From positions 1-21,571 of the forward strand of contig CANHRV010000007.1 of the NCBI GenBank assembly GCA_947463395.1: a stretch of DNA of 21,571 bases, in the 5' to 3' direction. Position numbers and translations under genes: made by a program. Below the pieces are notes generated by a model. The model was given only the letters and a program-made list of their open reading frames with translations. It did not search any database and was not told where the DNA came from. Origin of the DNA: Opitutia bacterium (GTDB lineage: Bacteria; Verrucomicrobiota; Verrucomicrobiia; Opitutales; UBA953). This document shows, in pieces, positions 15,901-21,571 of the stretch (the stretch's first letter is position 1; every line of letters starts with the position of its first letter).

Positions 15901-16663
15901 TGGCGCCGAGGCTCGTAAGCTTTTTGATGATGCACGACGTGAGTTGGAACAATTAATCAAAGAAAACCGCGTCCACCTTCGTGGCGTTTTAGGTCTTTGG
16001 TCGGCTCGTCGTTCGGGTGATGACGTAATTCTCTATAGCGACGAATCGCAAAAGAAAGAGTTGGGTCGCTTCCATTTCCTGCGCGATCAGCTATCACGAC
16101 CCACGGTTAAAGCGTGCCGTTCATTGGCTGATTGTATTTCCGATCAGCCAGGAGATCACTGCGGTGCTTTTGCCGTGACAGCGGGACATGAAATCGAGCA
16201 GTACGCTCAATCATTAAAAGAAACCAATCCCTATCGTCAGATTCTCATTCAAGCTATTGCTGATCGTTTGGCCGAAGGTTGCGCCGAATGGCTTCATCGC
16301 GAAGTGCGCACCAAACTTTGGGGCTACGCTCCCAACGAATCTTTGACGGTAGAAGAATTAGTGGATGAAAAATATCAAGGGCGTCGACCTGCCACTGGTT
16401 ATCCTGCCTGCCCTGAACACACCGAGAAAGCAGAAATCTGGCGATTACTGCAGGCCGAAAGAATCGGTTGCACACTCACCGAGTCTTTCGCGATGAACCC
16501 CGCCGCCTCGGTCTCTGGTTTGTACTTCGGCCACCCGCAATCAATCTACTTCGATGTTGATGGGATTGGACGCGACCAAGTCGAAGACTACGCGAAAAGA
16601 AAAGGTTGGACGATAGCGCAGGCGGAAAAATGGCTCGCCCCCGTTTTAGGCTATAAAACTTAA
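12974..16663 (+). CDS. metH: Cobalamin-dependent methionine synthase MetH
   Basis: MetH transfers a methyl group from methyltetrahydrofolate through cobalamin to homocysteine. From the ATG at 12974 it has 1229 residues, almost the length of E. coli MetH (1227); a TTG at 12923 would add 17 unconserved residues. All four modules are present: a homocysteine barrel (zinc ligands Cys254 in NCALG and Cys319-Cys320 in GGCCGTTP), a pterin domain (NIGERTNVAGSPKF, about 368-381), a cobalamin domain with DVHDIG and the lower cobalt ligand His768, and the reactivation domain with the SAM-binding RPATGY (1138-1143) and GCTLTESFAMNPAASVSGLY. No cobalamin or SAM riboswitch fits in the 57-base gap after rsmG, so it is probably read through from there. 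The organism must make or import B12. Confidence 0.97.
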   Translation: MAFSHLPLTRQGENLVALLRQRIVYLDGAMGTMIQQLKLQEKDYRGTQFLQHPTELKGNNDLLVLTKPEAVLNIHRAYLAAGADILETNTFNGTAIALEDYKMGHLVKELNTAAVKLAKQACTEAMAKTPGRLCFVAGAIGPTNKTLSMSRDVNDPGKRDVNFNQVRDAYREQVDALIDAGADILLCETVFDTLVLKAALFAIDEAFTARGYRLPLMISGTITDASGRTLTGQTTEAFWNSVRHANPISIGMNCALGGEQMRPHIDELSRKADVFVSCYPNAGLPNPLSPTGFPEGPEDTAAILETFARDGLVNILGGCCGTTPEHIAAIRRRTEKYPPRSIPSLPPALRVAGLEAMNVVGGAQSFVNIGERTNVAGSPKFKKLIEEGNYKEAIAVAKQQVEAGAGIIDINFDAGLLDGKAAMVKFLNLIATEPDIARVPVMIDSSKWEILEAGLQCLQGKGIVNSLSLKEGEAEFIRQAKLCRRYGAAMVVMAFDEKGQAATFADKVRICERAYKILTEKAGIDPQDIIFDANILTVATGMKEHDSYAVDFIQAVSEIKKRCPGVRTSGGLSNVSFSYRGNNPVREAMHSAFLYHAIAAGLDMAIVNAGMLEVYTDINPELRTLVEDVLLNRHENATERLTAEAPRFAGSKTEVDSSKKNEWRQLSVEKRLEHALVKGIDEYIIADTEEARQKLGRPLLVIEGPLMDGMRVVGTLFGEGKMFLPQVVKSARVMKAAVAHLEPFMAAEKVGGSSQGKFLIATVRGDVHDIGKNIVGVVLACNNYAVTDLGVMTPVEKILEEARQLQPDFIGLSGLITPSLDEMATVAKELKRAGFTTPLLIGGATTSQDHTAIKLAEHYDGPVVHVSDASLVTGVCSDLLNPARKENFIAELKTEQAQTREAYEKRQPRVIIPLAEARQRPLVLNAAAAPAPQKLGVTLFDRINTAAVAEIIDWTPFFVTWSLKGTFPKIFKSEKYGAEARKLFDDARRELEQLIKENRVHLRGVLGLWSARRSGDDVILYSDESQKKELGRFHFLRDQLSRPTVKACRSLADCISDQPGDHCGAFAVTAGHEIEQYAQSLKETNPYRQILIQAIADRLAEGCAEWLHREVRTKLWGYAPNESLTVEELVDEKYQGRRPATGYPACPEHTEKAEIWRLLQAERIGCTLTESFAMNPAASVSGLYFGHPQSIYFDVDGIGRDQVEDYAKRKGWTIAQAEKWLAPVLGYKT

Positions 16664-16664
16664 A

Positions 16665-16991
16665 ATGGACGCAACAGAGTATCAACAGTGCGTCAACTTA
16701 CTAGGGGAAGCAGATGCACAAGCCTTGCAGAGATTTTTAAGCCCACACGGAACACTCGAAATATTAAAACAATCGGCCATAGAGGCAGAACAAGAGTGGA
16801 CGGAATGGGCCAAAGCAGTGGCGTTTTTACAACGCTGGCTCGAAGAACAAGGTCGAACCGCCGACCAACAGCGCAAATTAGGTTATCTCACCTGCACTAT
16901 CGATGGATTTAAAAACACTCCATTAACCATGCGCCCTCCTTTAGTCGAAGCAGTTAAACGCATGTTGCAACAGCATGGTTTTGCGGAATAA
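16665..16991 (+). CDS. Unknown small protein downstream of metH
   Basis: This is a 108-residue protein that I do not recognise. It is predicted to be mostly helical, tryptophan-containing and glutamine-rich, with no signal peptide, membrane segment or cysteine motif; the two cysteines (9 and 76) are far apart. The ATG begins one base after the metH stop (TAA-A-ATG), so it is almost certainly cotranscribed and translationally coupled with metH. It is probably cytoplasmic. Intact length and context suggest a real gene, but nothing shows whether it works with MetH. Confidence 0.7.
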   Translation: MDATEYQQCVNLLGEADAQALQRFLSPHGTLEILKQSAIEAEQEWTEWAKAVAFLQRWLEEQGRTADQQRKLGYLTCTIDGFKNTPLTMRPPLVEAVKRMLQQHGFAE

Positions 16992-17029
16992 ATTTTGGAA
17001 AATCGCTTTCATCACTAGAGTCTCTGAAT

Positions 17030-18259
17030 ATGAATTCAAAGCGAAGAGTTGTAGTCGTTGGAGGTGGTGCCGCTGGATTTTTTGCCGCGATTACTTGTGC
17101 CGAGAAATTAGGCGAAGCTGGTGAAGTCACTCTTCTCGAAGCCACTCCCCATTTACTCTCAAAGGTGCGCATTTCGGGTGGTGGCAGATGCAATGTCACG
17201 CATGCCTGCTTCGACCCAGCTGAACTAATCAAAAAATATCCGCGGGGTGGACGCGAACTACTCGGTGCGTTTCACCGTTTTCAACCACGCGATACCATTC
17301 AATGGTTCGCGAAACACGGAGTGGAAACGAAAACCGAAGCCGATGGCCGAATGTTTCCCACCTCTGATAATTCAGAATCGATTGTTCGCGCACTAATGCA
17401 AGCGGCCGAAAAAGCGGGAGTAACAATTCAAACCCAAACAGGTGTTCGTCAGGTTGAAAAAACTGATGAGGGATTTAAATTAACCCTTAGTCAAAAAGAG
17501 GAACGATTTACTGACCGATTAATTTTAGCAACTGGAGGAAATCAATCATCGGGTGGCCTCGCGATTGCAGAATCTTTAGGTCACACGATTATTCCTCCGG
17601 TACCTTCTCTTTTCACTTTTCACATTAAAGATTCCCGACTGGAAGGCTTAGCTGGACTCTCCGTTGACCATGTTGAAGTTTCTGTGCCTGGAACCAAACT
17701 GAAAACCGATGGCCCCTTACTCATCACGCACTGGGGAATGAGTGGGCCAGCCATTTTAAAATTATCCGCCTGGGGTGCTCGTCTTTTAGCTGAAGCGAAA
17801 TATCAATTCACCTTAGTGGTTCACTGGACGGCGCCACAAACCACTGAATCGCTTTATGCCGAATTAGATCGTTTGCGCATTCAGGAAGCACGCAAACAGG
17901 TGAGTACCTTTAGTCCGTTTAAAATTCCCCAAAGACTATGGGAACGTCTTATTTTGGCCGCAGGGATTGCGACAACCACCCCCTGGGCGCATCTGAGCAA
18001 CATACAACTCAAAGCACTTATCTCTCAAATCAGTGCCAGCACTTTCAAGGTCGAAGGTAAGAGCCTTTTTAAAGAAGAATTTGTCACTTGTGGTGGAGTA
18101 AAATGCTCTGAAGTCGATTTTCGAACGATGGAGAGCAAATGCTGCCCCCATTTATATTTTGCGGGCGAAGTGCTCGATATCGACGGTGTCACGGGCGGGT
18201 TTAACTTTCAAAATGCGTGGACGACAGGCTGGCTGGCGGGTCAGGCTTGTGCTGAGTGA
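17030..18259 (+). CDS. BaiN/HI0933 (YhiN)-family NAD(P)/FAD-dependent oxidoreductase
   Basis: This is a 409-residue flavoprotein. An N-terminal Rossmann motif VVGGGAAGFFAA (9-20) and ILATGG (165-170) bind FAD. The family signatures are SGGGRCNVTH (49-58), HWGMSGPAIL (234-243), the VTCGGV---TMESK block (352-370) and the C-terminal FAGEVLDIDGVTGGFNFQNAWTTG (377-400). Members of the HI0933/YhiN family are widespread but poorly characterised; BaiN of gut clostridia is one characterised relative acting on bile-acid intermediates, and that activity should not be assumed here. The product is probably cytosolic. It starts 38 bases after the preceding small gene, without a Shine-Dalgarno motif, and may be in the same transcript. 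Confidence 0.9.
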   Translation: MNSKRRVVVVGGGAAGFFAAITCAEKLGEAGEVTLLEATPHLLSKVRISGGGRCNVTHACFDPAELIKKYPRGGRELLGAFHRFQPRDTIQWFAKHGVETKTEADGRMFPTSDNSESIVRALMQAAEKAGVTIQTQTGVRQVEKTDEGFKLTLSQKEERFTDRLILATGGNQSSGGLAIAESLGHTIIPPVPSLFTFHIKDSRLEGLAGLSVDHVEVSVPGTKLKTDGPLLITHWGMSGPAILKLSAWGARLLAEAKYQFTLVVHWTAPQTTESLYAELDRLRIQEARKQVSTFSPFKIPQRLWERLILAAGIATTTPWAHLSNIQLKALISQISASTFKVEGKSLFKEEFVTCGGVKCSEVDFRTMESKCCPHLYFAGEVLDIDGVTGGFNFQNAWTTGWLAGQACAE

Positions 18260-18297
18260 AATCTTCCACTTAGATTTATTCGATTCATTCATTAAAA

Positions 18298-18756
18298 ATG
18301 ATGAAAGACGAACCATCGCCCGACGAACCACAGTTAGGCGACTGCGTTGACGGGCAAATCCTTGTCGCGGTGGGACTTGATTTTACATTCACCGAAATAC
18401 TACCCTCTCACCAAGAGTTATTCCAAGGACTTGATCAATGGCTAACGGGTATCCGTACTTATTCATTAGAAGAGAAATTTGCGACCGATGCTGTGCTTTG
18501 GGATGAGTTAGAAGATTGCGGGTATGAAATCGGCGAAGGCGAAATTCAGGACGGAGGAAAAACTCTTCGTCTCTTCGATGTCTGGATTGCCACTGAATCT
18601 CTACCGACGGCACTTATCCAGGTGCAAAACCGCCTTCAAAAATTTGAAAAAATCGCTTTAGAGATTATTCCTTCTGGGTTACATCACACCGTAAAATCTA
18701 ATCCAGAGCCTAAAGCCATCATCGAGCTCATCGCTAAACTAGCCGAGCCCGAGTAA
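18298..18756 (+). CDS. Acidic protein of unknown function
   Basis: This is a 152-residue acidic protein that I do not recognise. It appears to be a compact mixed alpha/beta cytosolic protein: an acidic, proline-containing N-terminus (about 1-15), strands around 20-35 (GQILVAVGLDFTFTEIL), a helix around 45-75, then alternating strands and helices. No signal peptide, membrane segment or metal motif is visible. The start is ATGATG, so either Met is possible. It lies 38 bases after the flavoprotein gene and 30 bases before the TerC-type gene, in the same direction, so it is probably part of a run of cotranscribed genes. Confidence 0.7.
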   Translation: MMKDEPSPDEPQLGDCVDGQILVAVGLDFTFTEILPSHQELFQGLDQWLTGIRTYSLEEKFATDAVLWDELEDCGYEIGEGEIQDGGKTLRLFDVWIATESLPTALIQVQNRLQKFEKIALEIIPSGLHHTVKSNPEPKAIIELIAKLAEPE

Positions 18757-18786
18757 AGCACCGACCTTCTTCTTTTTTAAAAAGCA

Positions 18787-19959
18787 ATGATTGAACCTCT
18801 CCTCCTAAACGCCAATCCCGTTGCCCTAAAAGTCTGGGCCTATGTCGGCTTTATTGGCCTTGTCGTAATTTTTCTGGCGCTAGACTTAGGCGTCTTTCAT
18901 CGTGAAGCCAGAGAGGTAACCATGAAAGAAGCGAGCATCTGGTCGGCTATTTGGCTCGCCTGTGGAATCGCTTTTGCAGGAGTGGTCTACAAAGCTTACG
19001 ACTCGCACTGGCTGGGACTAGGACTTGATACACCTCGGTACAATACTCACGAACTTGCCGGCCAGTCCCCCGAACATCCCATCATTATTTCAGGTGAAGT
19101 AACTGGATCTGAAGCAGCTAACCAGTACCTTGTCGGCTATGTCGTCGAAAAATCTTTGGCGATGGATAACATCTTTGTCATTGCGATTATCTTTTCGTTT
19201 TTTGCCGTTCCCAATAAATACCAACATCGAGTTCTTTTCTGGGGAATTATCGGAGCCCTCCTCATGCGCGGAAGCATGATTGGATTGGGTGCTGGCATCA
19301 TCATGAACTACCAATGGATTCTTATCATCTTTGGTGTCTTCTTGATTCTCACTGCACTAAAAATGGCACTCATTAAGGGCAATGATGACCCCTCGCAAAA
19401 TCATGCGGTACGCCTGTGTAAACGCTTTCTCCCCACCGTCGATTTCTACGATGGCGAACGGTTTTTCACCCGTCGCACCATCAAACCTACCTATCGCGTC
19501 GACCCCTTAACGAACCAAGAAGTGATGGAGCCACCAGCCCCGCAAACTCTCTCCTCGCATTGGTCTATCACCCCGCTTTTTCTCGCCCTTATTCTTGTTG
19601 AAATCACCGACCTTATTTTTGCGGTCGATTCGATTCCTGCCATTTTTGCTATTACCCCTGATCCATTCATTGTTTTCACCAGTAATATTTTTGCGATTCT
19701 TGGTCTGCGTTCTCTTTACTTTTGCTTGGCCGCAATCATCCCGCGCTTCCGTTTCCTCAAGCCAGCCCTTATTCTCATTCTCGCCTTTGTGGGAGTTAAA
19801 CTGCTTTTACTCAGCGGGCCGCCTTATCTCGATATCATTGGTCTCGAACCTCAAAAATCGATCAAGATTGGCACCATCACCTCTCTGCTAATTGTGGTCG
19901 GAACCTTAGTTGGCGCAGTGATACTGAGTGCCTTACTTCCAAATAAGAAACGAACCTAG
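18787..19959 (+). CDS. TerC/Alx-family integral membrane protein
   Basis: This is a 390-residue membrane protein with about eight or nine hydrophobic segments. It has the two conserved acidic intramembrane motifs of the TerC family: VEKSLAMDNIFVIA (120-133; Asp127, Asn128) and EITDLIFAVDSIPAIFAIT (272-290; Asp275, Asp281). Known members include E. coli Alx and related proteins linked to manganese export, and TerC of tellurium-resistance loci. No other ter gene is nearby, so the Alx-like, metal-homeostasis reading is more likely. It is longer than Alx (about 320 residues), mainly from hydrophilic loops at about 71-112 and 196-260. No manganese (yybP-ykoY) riboswitch fits in the 30-base gap upstream. 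Confidence 0.92.
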   Translation: MIEPLLLNANPVALKVWAYVGFIGLVVIFLALDLGVFHREAREVTMKEASIWSAIWLACGIAFAGVVYKAYDSHWLGLGLDTPRYNTHELAGQSPEHPIIISGEVTGSEAANQYLVGYVVEKSLAMDNIFVIAIIFSFFAVPNKYQHRVLFWGIIGALLMRGSMIGLGAGIIMNYQWILIIFGVFLILTALKMALIKGNDDPSQNHAVRLCKRFLPTVDFYDGERFFTRRTIKPTYRVDPLTNQEVMEPPAPQTLSSHWSITPLFLALILVEITDLIFAVDSIPAIFAITPDPFIVFTSNIFAILGLRSLYFCLAAIIPRFRFLKPALILILAFVGVKLLLLSGPPYLDIIGLEPQKSIKIGTITSLLIVVGTLVGAVILSALLPNKKRT

Positions 19960-19975
19960 CCCCCTATTGCTAGGT
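19954..19975 (+). terminator. Weak hairpin at the end of the TerC-type gene
   Basis: A 7-bp inverted repeat (ACCTAGC at 19954-19960 with GCTAGGT at 19969-19975, 8-base loop) overlaps the stop codon. It is followed by AATAAACC rather than a T-run, so it is at best a weak or factor-assisted terminator. It sits in the 72-base gap between the TerC-type gene and the secreted protein gene. Confidence 0.3.
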
Positions 19976-20031
19976 AATAAACCTTAGCGACAAGAGATTG
20001 TTAGTGCGGGAAAAAGTTTAAACTGCATGGG

Positions 20032-21571
20032 GTGAAAAAATTATTCTACCCCACACTACTCTGCTTCTTCCTCTTTCTTAACCAATCCTTAGTGGCTTCC
20101 ACCAAGGATAGCCAAGGCTCGCTGGACTCAGATAGCGACGGTATCAGCGATGCCCTCGAAATCGCTTGGGGATTTAATCCTCAAGACCCTAGTGATGGAC
20201 TTTCGGATACCGACGGCGATGGACTCAAACTTTATCAAGAAATTAAATTAGGAACTAATCCTTTTGATAAAGATACCGATGCCGATGGGGTTAGTGACTT
20301 CGATGAAGTCATCGCTGGTTATAATCCCCTCAATCCGCAAAGACCTATCGATGAACTTCACCAAGCAAACCCCATCGAGAAGCTCAACTTAAACGTCAGC
20401 CTTCCTGTCGACTATATTAAAAACGGAAGCTTCGATTCTCCTTTAAACTTCCATCAAGCAGAAATCAAAAACGACCAAGAAAAGCCTGTCTTGGTAAAAA
20501 AATTTTCTACCATCCCAGGCTGGACTGGTGCGCAAGGGGAACTCGAGGTTTATCGCCAAGGTAATAATCAGTTTCTCAAAATAGATGAAGGCGTTATTCA
20601 GAAACTGAACGTGAATGGACCAGGGTCCTATGTGCTCACTTGGAAAATACGCGCCATCGATAGCGGAGATTTTGGCTCTACCTGCACAGGTGTAGTCGTC
20701 TACACAACTAATTTTAAAATACTGAATAATCGATATGACATGATTACCCAAGGTAGTCCTTGGAAACAAGGCTGGCTATCATTTCACGCCACGGCAGCTG
20801 ATGTAAGAGAGGGGATTTGGATTTACCTAGGGATTGCCGAGGGTGAATACATAAACTGCTGTATCGATGATTTACGCTTGGTACGTGCAGGAATTAATAT
20901 CGATGAAAATCGCGATGGGTCGATTGACGACGGGGAAACAATGAAAGATGGCTGGCCTTTCTTTTTCTGGATTAACAACGACCAAGATAGAGAGGAAAGC
21001 GCTGGAGACGATTTACCAACTACGGACCTTCTTGCAGCTGATTGTAATAATCAGGTCGTCGACTCCACCCGCGATCTTATCGATTTCTTTCCCGTTAGTT
21101 TGAACATCGGTGAATTAATCCGTCTTTTTCCTCCCGACGGTCAGACTCGATACTCGATTAGCCAACAGGATAATGCTCTTAACTTCATCCTCACCTCTCT
21201 CAGGCCCTGTAAAGCGGGAGAGCCAAACCAAACAAAAGGAACGAAGAACTGTGGAAATAAATTAAATCAACCATTAGAGAGAGCCACCGTACAAAGACTT
21301 ACTGGTGAAGTTGACTTACCCACCCCTTTTCTTGAGTCCATTCTCAATCAAGGAAGAAGTGTTATTCTTTTTGAGGTTAATAAAAAGTCCTATGCACCCT
21401 TGATTTTCACCATTCGTCGTGGCAACGAAGTGCTTATTCAACTCGAGCAATTTTTATACTTCTCGGAAGTCGAACAGATGTACCGACACCTCAACTTAAG
21501 GAATCTCACCCGTAATTATGAAGGCGAACCTATCCAAGATAAGCCAAACCATACAGGAATGAGCACCGACC
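20032..21571 (+). CDS. Large secreted calcium-binding protein, 3' end outside the window
   Basis: The frame is open from GTG 20032 to the last base (513 codons, no stop). The start is supported by an immediate signal peptide: MKK, a hydrophobic core (LFYPTLLCFFLFLNQSL) and a VAS cleavage region near residue 23. Residues 32-102 hold three thrombospondin-type-3-like calcium repeats (DSDGISD at 34-40, DTDGDGL at 59-65, DTDADGVSD at 81-89), each followed by an N/YNP-type turn. Residues about 125-285 look like a galactose-binding or DUF642-like beta-sandwich (KNGSFDSP, IPGW at 161-164, GPGSYVLTWKIRA). Residues 291-302 form a textbook EF-hand loop, DENRDGSIDDGE. Beyond are an aromatic-acidic stretch (FFFWINNDQD) and RDLIDFFPV (347-355), which I cannot assign. 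It is probably exported or on the cell surface; its function is unknown. Confidence 0.85.
   Translation, partial: MKKLFYPTLLCFFLFLNQSLVASTKDSQGSLDSDSDGISDALEIAWGFNPQDPSDGLSDTDGDGLKLYQEIKLGTNPFDKDTDADGVSDFDEVIAGYNPLNPQRPIDELHQANPIEKLNLNVSLPVDYIKNGSFDSPLNFHQAEIKNDQEKPVLVKKFSTIPGWTGAQGELEVYRQGNNQFLKIDEGVIQKLNVNGPGSYVLTWKIRAIDSGDFGSTCTGVVVYTTNFKILNNRYDMITQGSPWKQGWLSFHATAADVREGIWIYLGIAEGEYINCCIDDLRLVRAGINIDENRDGSIDDGETMKDGWPFFFWINNDQDREESAGDDLPTTDLLAADCNNQVVDSTRDLIDFFPVSLNIGELIRLFPPDGQTRYSISQQDNALNFILTSLRPCKAGEPNQTKGTKNCGNKLNQPLERATVQRLTGEVDLPTPFLESILNQGRSVILFEVNKKSYAPLIFTIRRGNEVLIQLEQFLYFSEVEQMYRHLNLRNLTRNYEGEPIQDKPNHTGMSTD

Noticed and set aside
18757..18786. Manganese (yybP-ykoY) riboswitch before the TerC-type gene
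   Set aside because: The 30-base gap cannot hold the aptamer.
18787..19959. Tellurium-resistance island
   Set aside because: Only a TerC/Alx-type gene is present; there are no terZABDE genes or mobility genes nearby.
19998..20031. Promoter for the secreted protein gene (TTGTTA ... TAAACT)
   Set aside because: The spacing is 15 bases and each box matches the consensus at only four of six positions; not strong enough to annotate.
20443..20769. Minus-strand open frame of 108 codons
   Set aside because: It lies wholly inside the secreted protein gene, whose domains are recognisable, and shows no family features of its own.

Overview
The window reads as ordinary chromosomal DNA of a Gram-negative-type bacterium. 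My best guess is the PVC/Verrucomicrobiota group. That rests on a long secreted protein with thrombospondin-type-3 calcium motifs and a family-2 biotin operator, an RNase HII plus RNase HIII pair, frequent GTG/TTG starts and the near absence of Shine-Dalgarno motifs. It is inference from style, not from a marker gene. I see no rRNA, tRNA, CRISPR array, insertion sequence or phage gene.

Layout. Positions 1-105 hold the tail of an upstream transcription unit with a strong terminator. Positions 131-1835 (+) carry two tandem thioredoxin-fold envelope proteins. The first is a lipoprotein that has lost both active-site cysteines; the second is intact (CPPC) and has a helical repeat tail. Next is a two-domain PPK2-type polyphosphate kinase (1922-3346, +), overlapped tail to tail by the adenine glycosylase gene mutY (3306-4373, -). 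Divergent from mutY are rnhC (RNase HIII) and rnhB (RNase HII), in the same reading frame and separated by one stop codon.

Positions 6188-11751 (-) hold a compact six-gene biotin operon transcribed as bioA-bioB-bioD-bioF-(BioH-like esterase)-bioC. It encodes the whole route from malonyl-ACP methyl ester to biotin except the shared fatty-acid enzymes. Just upstream of bioA is a clear BirA operator (two 9-bp half-sites, 14-bp spacer), so the operon should be repressed by biotinyl-AMP-bound BirA encoded elsewhere.

Beyond it lie a Dabb-domain protein (-), then on the + strand rsmG (16S rRNA m7G methyltransferase), metH (B12-dependent methionine synthase, full length), a 108-residue unknown, a BaiN/HI0933-type flavoprotein, an acidic 152-residue unknown and a TerC/Alx-type membrane protein. 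The window ends inside a long secreted protein (from 20032, GTG start, open to the last base) with a signal peptide, three calcium-binding TSP3-like repeats, a galactose-binding-like segment and a canonical EF-hand loop.

I did not find a clearly new multi-gene system. The points most worth a second look are the in-frame rnhC/rnhB junction, the cysteine-less thioredoxin lipoprotein, the BirA operator, the cysteine-rich tail of BioB and the unfinished secreted protein at the right edge.
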